A stretch of DNA of 64,000 bases from an uncultured Oscillospiraceae bacterium (GTDB taxonomy: Bacteria; Bacillota; Clostridia; Oscillospirales; Oscillospiraceae), in contig CAKTPO010000009.1 in assembly GCA_934591845.1 (NCBI GenBank), positions 1-64,000 of the forward strand, read 5' to 3'. A program made the position numbers and the translations under genes. Below, one piece after another: positions 28,166 to 36,211 of the stretch; the stretch's first letter is position 1; every line of letters begins with the position of its first letter. The notes under the pieces were generated by a model. The model was not told the origin of the DNA and made no database searches. It saw nothing but the letters and a program-made list of their open reading frames with translations.

Positions 28166-28202
28166 AAAAAGGCATCGAACGTTCCTGTCCGATGCCTTTT
28201 TC
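28166..28202. terminator. Bidirectional terminator between folC operon and antiporter
   Basis: AAAAAGGCATCG and CGATGCCTTTTT form a stem with a 12-base loop. It serves the plus-strand folC operon and the convergent antiporter gene. Confidence 0.85.
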
Positions 28203-28233
28203 TCATATACTCCTGCACAAGTCCCACGGAAGA

Positions 28234-29514
28234 TCAGCTTTCCCCCTGGGGCATGGCACCACGGCTGGTTTTGGTTTTCTCCGTGATTTCCCCGGCGGCA
28301 GACAGGGCCATCTTGGTCAGGATGGGGCCTACCAGCTCATAAATCAGCACGGAAAACAACACAATATTGCGGATGATTGCCCCCTCGGCTCCAAAGTCCG
28401 CCGCCACAGAGGCAGACATGCCCAGGGCCACACCGGCCTGAGGCAGCAGGGTGATGCCCAGATATTTGCACACCTGACCGGGACACTGCATAAACCGGGA
28501 GCTGACCCCTGCACCAATGATTTTTCCTGCGGAGCGCATGAGAATATACACAAGGCCCACGCAGACCACCGCACCGCTGGCAAAGACCCGCAAATCCAGT
28601 TCCACACCGGAGAGGACGAAGAACAATACATACAGCGGGGCCGTCCACCGGTCACAGCGGTACATGATTTCCTCGGAGAAGTCACAGAGGTTGCAGAAAA
28701 TGGTGCCGCACATCATGCACACCAGCAGCGGGCTAAAGCCGATGGCCACACCGGAAGAAAAGGTTCTCTCTACTTTTGAAAAGGCGGTACACAGGAACAC
28801 AAAGGCCACCGCCAGACTCAGCCGTTTGGAGCGGGAATTGAAGAACTTTTCCACCACGCTGAACAGCCACCCCAGGGCCGCACCCAAAGCCAAAGATGCC
28901 ACGATTTCAATGGCGGGGTTGACCAAGACGGAAACCAGGTTTACAGAGCCGGAAGTCAGGGCCTTGGCAATGCCCGTAGACACCGCAAAGACCACCAGGC
29001 CCACCGCATCGTCCAGGGCCACAATGGGAAGCAAAAGACTTGTCAGGGGGCCTTTGGCCTTATACTGATTCACCACCATAATGGTGGCGGCAGGGGCCGT
29101 AGCCGCACCGATGGCACCCAGAATGATGCAGGTGGAAACCGGCAGGCTGTCCCCCAGCAGCAGATGCAGGGCCAGAAGCCCCAAATCCACAAAGAGGGTC
29201 GCAGATAGGGCCTGGAAAATGGCGATCACCGTGGCCTGACGGCCAATGTGTTTGAGCTCCTCCAGGCGGAACTCCGGGCCGATGGAGAACGCAATAAAGC
29301 CCAGGGCCATGTCGCTGATGAGGCTCAGGCGGTCCACAAACTCAAAGGACGGAATGCCTAAATGGGGAATGCCCAGGGCCCCCAGGCACAGCGGACCCAC
29401 CAGAATGCCCGCAACCAGGTAGCTGGTCACATCCGGCAAATTAAACCGGGAGCTGAGCCGTGACAAAAAGAGTCCGGCAAACATGGCAACACCAATGGCC
29501 AATAAATATTCCAT
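28234..29514 (-). CDS. Cation:proton antiporter (CPA2 family)
   Basis: A 426-residue integral membrane protein with about 12-13 hydrophobic helices, of the Na+/H+ exchanger domain family, exchanging Na+ or K+ for protons. The ALDDAVGLVVFAV segment near residue 178 contains the paired aspartates of the ion-binding helix, and the unwound-helix region ATAPAATIMVV precedes it. No C-terminal TrkA or RCK domain is attached. The start at 29514 is the first ATG after AAAGGAAAG. It stands alone, convergent with folC. Confidence 0.87.
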   Translation of the reverse strand: MEYLLAIGVAMFAGLFLSRLSSRFNLPDVTSYLVAGILVGPLCLGALGIPHLGIPSFEFVDRLSLISDMALGFIAFSIGPEFRLEELKHIGRQATVIAIFQALSATLFVDLGLLALHLLLGDSLPVSTCIILGAIGAATAPAATIMVVNQYKAKGPLTSLLLPIVALDDAVGLVVFAVSTGIAKALTSGSVNLVSVLVNPAIEIVASLALGAALGWLFSVVEKFFNSRSKRLSLAVAFVFLCTAFSKVERTFSSGVAIGFSPLLVCMMCGTIFCNLCDFSEEIMYRCDRWTAPLYVLFFVLSGVELDLRVFASGAVVCVGLVYILMRSAGKIIGAGVSSRFMQCPGQVCKYLGITLLPQAGVALGMSASVAADFGAEGAIIRNIVLFSVLIYELVGPILTKMALSAAGEITEKTKTSRGAMPQGES

Positions 29515-29633
29515 GGAAAATCGTCTCTTTCCTTTTGTAGGTTTGTCCCAATTATAGCATTCCGGATTTTGAAAACAAGAGCCATTTCCCACAAGGTTGC
29601 ATTATTTTAGGGCCACTTTCTTGTGAAAATTTG

Positions 29634-29667
29634 AAAGGCCCTCCGCATGGGACCGGAGGGCTTTTTC
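29634..29667. terminator. Terminator after the prepilin pseudogene
   Basis: A CCCTCCG/CGGAGGG stem with flanking A- and T-rich arms. It is close to the end of the minus-strand prepilin frame and usable on both strands. Confidence 0.7.
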
Positions 29668-29670
29668 TAT

Positions 29671-30585
29671 TTACTTTGGCAGCGTATTCTGATACTGGGA
29701 AAACTTCTTTTCGGAATTCAGCAGTTCTTCATAGGCCCGGTAGGCTTCTTCCAGGGAGTTGTACTTGGTTCCTGTTGTATACTTAGAAAATCCATTATAG
29801 TTGGATATATGATCCGTGATTGCCACATATTCTACGCCTTTATTGGTTTTTCTTGTGGCCGTTTCCGTTTCTGAGATGTAGTATCCCCCGTCTTTTTTGC
29901 TGACGATCACGGGAATGGTCTGTCCGGCACCGACTTTGTTTGTATCCACACTGGTCCAGAACAAGTAGGCACGGCTATTCTTGTTATCTGCCAGATAGGC
30001 CCATGTTCCATGTTTCAGCAGGCTGTTTTTATCAAGAGATTCCACCACTTTCGACACCATGATAGAGCCGGGGCTTTTGGAATCGATTTCAAATTGGGTG
30101 CTGGTGGGGTACTGTGCCAGAAGCTCCTGTACCTGGGTCTTTGTGTGGATGTCCTCTTTGAAATTAATGTTGGGCCCAACCGTCTGTCCGCCCCCTGTTC
30201 AATCAAGACACACGCCTACGGACTCCTCATAGGTCACTTTACATTCCCCACCGGCGGTAGGGTTCCCTATCCAGTTGTCCGTATTCCCCTCATTTTTATA
30301 GTGGGTGATGCCGCCGATGTTCACAGGATCTATAGACTGCCAGTTGTCCTGCCGCTGTTTGAGCGGAACGACCTTGACCGTCTCCTCCGTCTGCCCCAGC
30401 ATGGAGGCCGTAAGCACATCTGCATAGGCCGAGCGGACATTGGCCAAATCCACCGCCTCCCGGCTTTTTTCCAGTTGGTTTCCCAAAATGGGAATGGCAA
30501 CTGACACCAAAACGCCGATGATAGCCACAACGATGAGCATTTCCATCAGCGTAAATCCTTGATAGTTCCGCAAAAAAGGTCTCAT
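29671..30585 (-). pseudogene. Type IV prepilin-like gene interrupted by an in-frame TGA
   Basis: The N-terminus has the prepilin peptidase signature GFTLMEM followed by a hydrophobic helix (LIVVAIIGVLVSVAIPIL), so the product would be a type IV pilin or pseudopilin. The frame reads 128 residues and meets TGA at 30199-30201. It then continues in the same frame for another 175 residues to the TAA at 29671, including a 46-residue stretch before any possible ATG. The second part has no ribosome site and no start of its own. The whole frame would be about 304 residues. A single nonsense change (for example CGA or TGG to TGA) or programmed readthrough would explain it. No other pilus genes are nearby. 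Confidence 0.8.
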
Positions 30586-30784
30586 ACTACACTCACTTCC
30601 AAAAGAAAACGACCTGTGGGATTACAGCAACATACGGCTTTCCGCCATCAGAAAAAATCACCTACGAAAGAACGCACATGGCTTTCTTCCGGAACCACCA
30701 GGCCAAAGGGGGGACCAAAGGATCTATCAGGAACCTTTCTAATTTAGGCAGACGCAACCATCGTATATAACAGATTGGCGACTT

Positions 30785-30813
30785 ATTATAACATTATATT
30801 CACGAATATGCAA
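30785..30813 (-). promoter_or_regulatory. Promoter of the prepilin gene with a long leader
   Basis: Minus-strand TTGCAT (30808-30813) and TATAAT (30785-30790), spacer 17 bp. The start codon is about 190 bases downstream, leaving a long leader (30586-30778) with several possible stems. I could not match it to a known riboswitch class. The plus-strand stretch 30814-30993 holds nothing else clear. Confidence 0.55.
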
Positions 30814-30993
30814 GTATTTTTATGAATCATCCTAAAAGAATTCATTTTTTATCCATTCCATTTTCTTTTAAGATATTCTTATTTTTCCTGTTTTTTCATT
30901 TTTTCACTGGATTTATTCACATTCCTTTGATAGAATACAGAAGTTGCCCATGGAGAACTCCGGCGGCAAACACCAAATAGGGAGGAACCCCCA

Positions 30994-31137
30994 ATGACGC
31001 GATACAAAACCGCCGCCCAATGGCTGCTCCTGCTGACCGGGTGCCTGATGATTTTCTTTGGGGCCTGGCGTGGAGAGGCCGCCACCGTTTTTACAAAGGC
31101 AATTCGACTGTGTATGGAGTGTGTGGGCATTGGATAA
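30994..31137 (+). CDS. CD1871A-family CXXC motif-containing mini-protein
   Basis: A 47-residue protein with an N-terminal hydrophobic segment (WLLLLTGCLMIFFGAW) and a C-terminal CMEC motif followed by VGIG. It matches the small CD1871A-type CXXC proteins that precede a 4Fe-4S membrane protein in Clostridia. GGAGG lies eight to nine bases before the ATG at 30994. Its TAA overlaps the probable TTG start of the Fe-S protein, so the two are translationally coupled. A redox role in the membrane is inferred from the CXXC and the neighbours. Confidence 0.82.
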   Translation: MTRYKTAAQWLLLLTGCLMIFFGAWRGEAATVFTKAIRLCMECVGIG

Positions 31138-32842
31138 GAAAAAGTTACCGTTTCTGGCCCGGTTCCGGGGGGCCTTGCAAGCCGGGGCCACGCTGCTGAC
31201 CAACCCCCATTTGCTGAACTTCCGAAAAGGCACCCTTTACCAGGGAGCCGCCAAACACGCCTGCGTGCCGGGACTCAACTGTTACTCCTGCCCAGGGGCC
31301 ACGGGGGCCTGTCCCATCGGGGCGTTTCAGGCGGTGGTGGGGTCATCTAAATTCCGGTTTTCCTACTACATCACCGGAACGCTGATCCTTTTGGGGGTGC
31401 TTCTGGGGCGGTTTATCTGCGGCTTTCTCTGCCCCTTTGGCTTTTTCCAGGAGTTGCTCCACAAAATACCCGGCAAAAAGTTTTCCACCAAAAAGCTCAA
31501 GCCCCTGCGGTACCTGAAATACGGCATTCTTCTGGTCTTTGTCATGCTGCTGCCGGTGGTGGCCGCAAATGAGCTGGGCATGGGGGACCCCTACTTCTGC
31601 AAGTACCTCTGCCCCCAAGGCGTTTTGGAGGGGGCCATCCCGTTGTCCATTGCAAACAGCGGCATCCGGGCCGCCCTGGGAAAACTCTTTTCCTGGAAAC
31701 TGGGCATTCTTCTGACGGTGAGCATCGGAAGCATCCTGTTCTACCGGCCTTTCTGCAAATGGCTCTGCCCTCTGGGCGCGGTCTATGCCCTGCTCAACAA
31801 AGTCTCCCTGTTCCAGATGCAGGTGGACAAGGAAAAGTGCGTATCCTGCGGGGCCTGTGCCAGAAGCTGCAAAATGGATGTGGATATTACCAAAAGCCCC
31901 AACCACACCGAGTGTATCCGCTGCGGCATGTGCATCAAAGCATGTCCCACCTCCGCCATCCGTTACAAATACGGCTTTGGCGATGCCAACAAACAAACAA
32001 ACAACCAAAAAGGAGACAACAACATGAAATTTACCCGTATTCTTGCCCTGGTGCTGTGCCTGGTCATGGCCCTTTCCCTGGCCGCCTGTGGCGAAAAGAC
32101 CCAGCCCGCTAAAACCATTGACGAACTGATGAGCGATGAAAACCAGATCCTCTCTGCCCACCAGGAGCTGTGGGACAAGGTGTTCCTGTCCATGGACAAA
32201 AACGTCACCGAAAGCATCCTCAGCAGCAACTACGGCGACTTCCTGGCCGCCGCTCTGGAAAACGTAAAGACCCAGTTCTCCGACAAGGACTATGCCGCCC
32301 TGAAAGAGGATGCCGCAAAAATCCGGGACATTGAGGAGCAGATTTCCAAACTGCCTCAGGATTCCACCGGAACTGCCGCCAACACCGCCGAAGCCTTCCC
32401 CCAGTTCCAGGGCAAGACCCTGGATGGAGAGGACGTAGACAGCAGTCTCTTTGCCAACAACGCCTTTACCGTCATCAACTTCTGGTTCAATGAGTGCAAG
32501 CCCTGCGTGGCCGAGCTGGGCGACCTGGATGCCCTGAACAAAAAGGTGGCAGAGCAGGGCGGCGAGGTCATCGGCATCAACGTGGGTACCCTGGACGGCA
32601 ACCAGCAGGGCATTGAAAACGCCAAGAAGCTGCTGGAAGCCAAGGGTGCCACCTACCGCTGCATCTACTTTGACTCCACCAGTGAGGCCGGCACCTTTGC
32701 CCTGAACATCCAGGCGTTCCCCACCACCATCGTGGTAGACCGGAACGGCAACCTGGTAGGCGCCCCCGTCCTGGGCGGCATCGATAACGAAAGCAACCTG
32801 GCCCTCGTCCAGGCCAACATCGACCAGGCCCTGGCCGGGTGA
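31130..32842 (+). CDS. NapH-like 4Fe-4S membrane protein, frame open into the TlpA lipoprotein
   Basis: The first ~298 residues form a polytopic protein related to NapH/NosR/CcoG-type electron carriers. It has a cysteine-rich N-terminus (CVPGLNCYSCPGATGAC), three or four helices with FLCPFG, YLCPQG and WLCPLG motifs, then two ferredoxin clusters (CVSCGACARSC and CIRCGMCIKAC). It would pass electrons across or along the membrane to the thioredoxin-like partner. The probable start is the TTG at 31130, overlapping the mini-protein stop. No stop codon exists before the ATG of the lipoprotein at 32024, so the frame continues for 272 more residues. A CAAA-repeat tract lies in the junction. In the +1 frame the normal ATGA overlap would be restored. 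Confidence 0.82.
   Translation: MDKKKLPFLARFRGALQAGATLLTNPHLLNFRKGTLYQGAAKHACVPGLNCYSCPGATGACPIGAFQAVVGSSKFRFSYYITGTLILLGVLLGRFICGFLCPFGFFQELLHKIPGKKFSTKKLKPLRYLKYGILLVFVMLLPVVAANELGMGDPYFCKYLCPQGVLEGAIPLSIANSGIRAALGKLFSWKLGILLTVSIGSILFYRPFCKWLCPLGAVYALLNKVSLFQMQVDKEKCVSCGACARSCKMDVDITKSPNHTECIRCGMCIKACPTSAIRYKYGFGDANKQTNNQKGDNNMKFTRILALVLCLVMALSLAACGEKTQPAKTIDELMSDENQILSAHQELWDKVFLSMDKNVTESILSSNYGDFLAAALENVKTQFSDKDYAALKEDAAKIRDIEEQISKLPQDSTGTAANTAEAFPQFQGKTLDGEDVDSSLFANNAFTVINFWFNECKPCVAELGDLDALNKKVAEQGGEVIGINVGTLDGNQQGIENAKKLLEAKGATYRCIYFDSTSEAGTFALNIQAFPTTIVVDRNGNLVGAPVLGGIDNESNLALVQANIDQALAG
32024..32842 (+). CDS. TlpA/ResA-like thioredoxin-fold lipoprotein
   Basis: A 272-residue exported redox protein. 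It has its own ATG with AGGAG eight bases upstream, a signal peptide MKFTRILALVLCLVMALSL and lipobox AAC. A helical region (about 30-110) follows, and a thioredoxin-fold domain (about 125-272) with active site CKPC in NFWFNECKPC. It probably reduces or oxidises disulfides outside the membrane, with electrons from the Fe-S membrane protein encoded just before it. The upstream gene lacks a stop and reads into it in frame. Confidence 0.88.
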   Translation: MKFTRILALVLCLVMALSLAACGEKTQPAKTIDELMSDENQILSAHQELWDKVFLSMDKNVTESILSSNYGDFLAAALENVKTQFSDKDYAALKEDAAKIRDIEEQISKLPQDSTGTAANTAEAFPQFQGKTLDGEDVDSSLFANNAFTVINFWFNECKPCVAELGDLDALNKKVAEQGGEVIGINVGTLDGNQQGIENAKKLLEAKGATYRCIYFDSTSEAGTFALNIQAFPTTIVVDRNGNLVGAPVLGGIDNESNLALVQANIDQALAG

Positions 32843-32863
32843 TGTAAAAATCTCTTATAAAAA

Positions 32864-32894
32864 ATGGCTGTCTCATCGGGGGGCAGCCGTTTTT
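32864..32894 (+). terminator. Terminator of the redox operon
   Basis: GGCTG (32866-32870) and CAGCC (32884-32888) form a stem followed by GTTTTTG. Confidence 0.65.
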
Positions 32895-33099
32895 GTCTTA
32901 TCCGTGTAAAATTTATAGGAGTTCTTTGGTTTTTCTCGCAAGATACAGGGGAAGATTTGTCTTCGCCGCTTTTGGCTTCTAACACATTTTTCCAAAACAG
33001 CAAGTAGCCCTTCGTGTTGAACATGCGTATTGTCGGAATTTCACGCTGTTGTAAACCTGCGTATTGCCGCAAAATGCCACTGGCATTTTGCATTGAAAT

Positions 33100-33185
33100 G
33101 GGTTCGAGTCCCACCACATCACAAAAAAGAAGGATGCAGCTTTGCATCCTTCTTTTTTGTGGTGCCGGTGGTGGGACTCGAACCC
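33100..33185. repeat. Inverted duplication of the tRNA-Leu 3' end and its terminator
   Basis: The T-arm segment GGGTTCGAGTCCCACCAC (33100-33117) and the adjoining terminator half (33120-33138) are repeated as exact inverses at 33168-33185 and 33143-33161, around the loop GCTT (33139-33142). The arms differ only in a short central insert (AT against GTGCCG). It acts as the tRNA terminator, but the left T-arm copy is surplus. The rest of 32895-33099 has one further hairpin (33069-33092) and no gene. Confidence 0.75.
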
Positions 33186-33245
33186 ACACGGTATCTCTAC
33201 CAAAGGATTTTGAGTCCTCCTCGTCTACCATTCCAACACACCGGC
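33160..33245 (-). tRNA. tRNA-Leu (anticodon CAA)
   Basis: On the minus strand, acceptor GCCGGTG pairs with CACCGGC and CCA is encoded. The D-arm region TTGGAATGGTAGACGA is typical of leucine tRNAs. The anticodon stem GAGGA/TCCTT encloses loop CTCAAAA, giving anticodon CAA for UUG codons. A long variable arm (GGTAGAGATACC) and T-arm GTGGG-TTCGAGT-CCCAC follow. Confidence 0.93.
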
Positions 33246-33400
33246 GTATGAACATCCGATAACAGGATGTTATCTGGGTCTTGGGAACTGCCTTTGATTT
33301 GGGGGCGTCCCATCGACTCGTATAGGATAGCACACTTGGAGCAAAAAAGCAAGAAAAAAGTTTTGGGCAAAGTTTGTATAGGTTCCCCGCCGGAAATGCC

Positions 33401-33429
33401 TTGACTTCTTGGGGGGAAGCCTCCATAAT
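33401..33429 (+). promoter_or_regulatory. Promoter of the LRR-like protein gene
   Basis: TTGACT (33401-33406) and CATAAT (33424-33429) with a 17-bp spacer. Confidence 0.6.
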
Positions 33430-33482
33430 AGGAGGTGGTTACATAATACTTTTCGGTATCGGGAAGGTTGGGGGACGGACAC

Positions 33483-35108
33483 ATGAAGACCAGAAAACGG
33501 ATGGGAGCGGTACTGGCCATGGCGGCGGTGGTTCTGGGGGTGCTTGGGGCCATGGGCGGGTATTTCTTTTGCAGGAATTACCGGGTGCTGGCCGGGAAGC
33601 CCTATTTGAAAACTGCGGAGGTGCTGAACCTTTCCGGGGTGCAGGGGGTGGAATTTGACCGGCTGCGGGACTTTCCCCAACTGAAAATGCTGGATGCCCG
33701 GGGTACGGGGATGGATGTGGCTTCTTACCGGATGCTGCGGGAAGCAAACCCCGATTGCAAAATCACCTGGGATATTCCCTTTCAGGGGCGGTTTCTGCCT
33801 GAGGATACCCAGGAAGTGACGGTTGCCACCCTGACTGCGGAGGAGGCCCAGGCCCTGGCCCTGGTGCCGGGGCTTTTACAGGTGGACGGCCTGGAATGCC
33901 GGGATTACGATGCCCTGGAACTGCTGGCTGGTTTGCGGCCGGACTGCCAGGTCAACTACCGGGTGGATCTGGGGAGCCTTCGCTGGGGGCCGGGGGTACG
34001 GTCTATCGAGCTTCAAGAAGCAGATGCGCAGGAGCTGGCAACGAATCTGCCCCATCTTCCCCAGGTGGAGACCATTCTGCTTAAAACAGCCCTTCCTGAC
34101 CCGGAACTGGTTTCCTGGCTTCACCGGGCGTTCCCCCAAATCGGGCTGTTTTACGCCCTGGCAGATCGGGATGTGCCTCTGGATGCTAAAACGACCATGC
34201 TGTCCCTGAACCAGTGCCCCCTGACCCTGGAACTGGCGCAGAAGCTGATACAGTGCTACCCGGAATTGCAGGAAGCGGAGCTTCTGGAATGCGGTCTGGA
34301 AGAAAAAGAACTGCGGCAGCTTTGCGACGACTACCCCCAGGTGTTTTTCCTCTGGGAGGGCAGCTTTGGGCCTGTGCGGTTGCGGACGGATGCCGTGGAT
34401 GCGGACTTGTCCGGCATGGCTGTGACGGATTTGGAGGAACTTGAGCAGGCCCTCCCCTACTACCCCAAACTTCAAAAGGTGGATTTGTCCGACTGCGGCC
34501 TGGAGAATGAAGAACTGGATGCGCTGAACAAACGACACCAGGACGTTCGCTTTGTATGGACGGTAAGCGTCGGCAAGGTCCGGGTGCGGACGGACAGTTT
34601 GTTCTTTGCCCCGGTGAAAACCGGTCAGACGGTTTATGAGGGGCAGCTGGACAACCTGCGCTACTGCCCGGATGTGATTGCCGTAGACGTGGGGCACATG
34701 CCCCTGAAAACCTGCGACTGGGTGCGGTATTTTCCAAAACTTCAATACCTGATCATTGCAGACACGGGCATTTCTGACATTACCCCTCTGGCAAACTGTG
34801 AAAACCTGATTTTCCTGGAAATGTTTCTGACCCTCTGCCGGGACTACAGCCCCTTGCAGCAGTGCAAAAATCTGGAAGATCTGAACCTATGCTATACCTA
34901 CGGCCCGGCAGACCCGGTGCGGGAGATGACCTGGCTGAAACGGCTTTGGTGGGACGGCATCCGGTATAATGACAAGGACATTGCCGATAGCCTGCCCAAT
35001 ACGGAAGTCAACCTGGACTCCGGCTCCTCCACCGGCGGCGGCTGGCGGGAGGGGGCCCACTACCGGGAGCAGCGGGACATTCTGGGCATGGCCTATCTCC
35101 ATGGATAA
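33483..35108 (+). CDS. Membrane-anchored leucine-rich-repeat-like protein
   Basis: A 541-residue protein with a basic start and one transmembrane segment (about 8-30, MGAVLAMAAVVLGVLGAMGGYFF), then a long extracellular part. It carries irregular leucine-rich-like repeats such as FPQLKMLDARGTGM, YYPKLQKVDLSDCGLENEELDAL and FPKLQYLIIADTGISDITPL. No lipobox and no sortase signal are visible. Function is unknown; a binding or structural role at the surface is an inference. The ATG at 33483 follows a purine-rich stretch (GGGGGAC). It is followed by a sortase gene with its own promoter. Confidence 0.75.
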   Translation: MKTRKRMGAVLAMAAVVLGVLGAMGGYFFCRNYRVLAGKPYLKTAEVLNLSGVQGVEFDRLRDFPQLKMLDARGTGMDVASYRMLREANPDCKITWDIPFQGRFLPEDTQEVTVATLTAEEAQALALVPGLLQVDGLECRDYDALELLAGLRPDCQVNYRVDLGSLRWGPGVRSIELQEADAQELATNLPHLPQVETILLKTALPDPELVSWLHRAFPQIGLFYALADRDVPLDAKTTMLSLNQCPLTLELAQKLIQCYPELQEAELLECGLEEKELRQLCDDYPQVFFLWEGSFGPVRLRTDAVDADLSGMAVTDLEELEQALPYYPKLQKVDLSDCGLENEELDALNKRHQDVRFVWTVSVGKVRVRTDSLFFAPVKTGQTVYEGQLDNLRYCPDVIAVDVGHMPLKTCDWVRYFPKLQYLIIADTGISDITPLANCENLIFLEMFLTLCRDYSPLQQCKNLEDLNLCYTYGPADPVREMTWLKRLWWDGIRYNDKDIADSLPNTEVNLDSGSSTGGGWREGAHYREQRDILGMAYLHG

Positions 35109-35150
35109 ATTTCCTTAATGAAAGGTTAATACAATACCCATGCGATGTGC

Positions 35151-35179
35151 TTGACAGAAGCCCGGCGGTGGATTATAAT
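35151..35179 (+). promoter_or_regulatory. Consensus promoter of the sortase gene
   Basis: TTGACA (35151-35156) and TATAAT (35174-35179) with a 17-bp spacer. Confidence 0.88.
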
Positions 35180-35246
35180 AAGTTACAGATGGTTACATTT
35201 TGGCAAAGGAATTTTCTTCCATTCCTTGCCGTGAGGAGGATACAAC

Positions 35247-36080
35247 ATGAAAAAAGGTCTTTACATCGCCATTATCGTGGTGCTGGCTGTGGCTTTGGTG
35301 GGCAGTGCCGTGTACTTAGGCTCCTATTTCTGGGAGGGCAAGAAGTCTGAGGACGAATACGACAAACTCCGTCAGGATACCCTGGCTTCCACCCCCGCCA
35401 CCACGGAAGCTTCCAACGACACCACAGAAGATTATGTCCCCGACCCCAAAGAATTGGAGGAGCCCGAGGAGACCTTCCCCCTGAACCGGGACTACAAGGC
35501 GTTCTACGAAAAGAACAACAACAAGGATTTTGTGGGCTGGCTGCGCATTGACGGCACCAAGCTGGACTACCCTGTGATGCAGAGCCCGGTCAGCGAGGCC
35601 AACTACTACCTCTACCGGGATTATAACGGCGATAACAGCACCCGTGGCAGCATCTACGCCCGGGAGGAATGCGATGTCTTTACCCCCGGCGACAACGTGA
35701 CCATGTACGGCCACAACATGAAGGACGGCTCCATGTTTGCGGCCCTCAATGCCTATGTAAACAAGTCCGCCTGGGACAACAACAGCCTGGTCTTCTTTGA
35801 CACTTTCAACCACGAAACCGGCGAGGTGCAATACCACGTCTACAAGATTTTCTCCGTCTTCAAGACCACTGCCAACTTAGGCGAGGGCTTTACCTACCAG
35901 CGTTTTGAAAATGCCGCCAACCAGCAGGAGTTTGACGAGTTCGTCTCCAACTGCAAGAAGCTGAGCTTCTATGACACCGGCATTACCCCCCAGTACGGCG
36001 ACAAGATGATCTGCCTGTCCACCTGTGAATACACCCTGGACAATGGCCGTCTGGTGGTCGCCGCCGTCCGCATCAGCTGA
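35247..36080 (+). CDS. Class B sortase
   Basis: A 277-residue cysteine transpeptidase that attaches surface proteins to the cell wall. The N-terminal transmembrane anchor is at ~5-27 and a Thr/Glu-rich linker at ~45-80. The sortase domain carries the catalytic His in YGHNM (~154), the Cys in CLSTCEYT (~260) and the Arg in LVVAAVRIS at the C-terminus. GAGGAGG precedes the ATG. No NPQTN-type substrate gene is recognisable in the window. Confidence 0.92.
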   Translation: MKKGLYIAIIVVLAVALVGSAVYLGSYFWEGKKSEDEYDKLRQDTLASTPATTEASNDTTEDYVPDPKELEEPEETFPLNRDYKAFYEKNNNKDFVGWLRIDGTKLDYPVMQSPVSEANYYLYRDYNGDNSTRGSIYAREECDVFTPGDNVTMYGHNMKDGSMFAALNAYVNKSAWDNNSLVFFDTFNHETGEVQYHVYKIFSVFKTTANLGEGFTYQRFENAANQQEFDEFVSNCKKLSFYDTGITPQYGDKMICLSTCEYTLDNGRLVVAAVRIS

Positions 36081-36094
36081 TTTTTGACCCAAAC

Positions 36095-36129
36095 CCCCGG
36101 AGCGGCGGTGGCCGTTCCGGGGCTTTTTT
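36095..36129 (+). terminator. Terminator of the sortase gene
   Basis: A 12-bp GC-rich stem (36095-36106 with 36111-36122) followed by TTTTTT. Confidence 0.9.
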
Positions 36130-36161
36130 CAGGCTGTCAAAAATTATTCATCGTTTATCTC

Positions 36162-36190
36162 TTTACATTATGGCTAAAAAAGGCTATAAT
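36162..36190 (+). promoter_or_regulatory. Promoter of rodA, defining its start
   Basis: TTTACA (36162-36167) and TATAAT (36185-36190) with a 17-bp spacer. It overlaps an apparent upstream ATG at 36170, so the true start must be downstream. Confidence 0.8.
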
Positions 36191-36211
36191 GCCCCCAAAG
36201 GAGCTGATTCT

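Noticed and set aside
30199..30201. Selenocysteine at the prepilin TGA.
   Set aside because: No SECIS-like hairpin that I can recognise lies right after the codon, and prepilins are not known selenoproteins.
30586..30778. c-di-GMP riboswitch before the prepilin gene.
   Set aside because: The conserved core bases of the known classes are not visible by eye. A covariance search would be needed.
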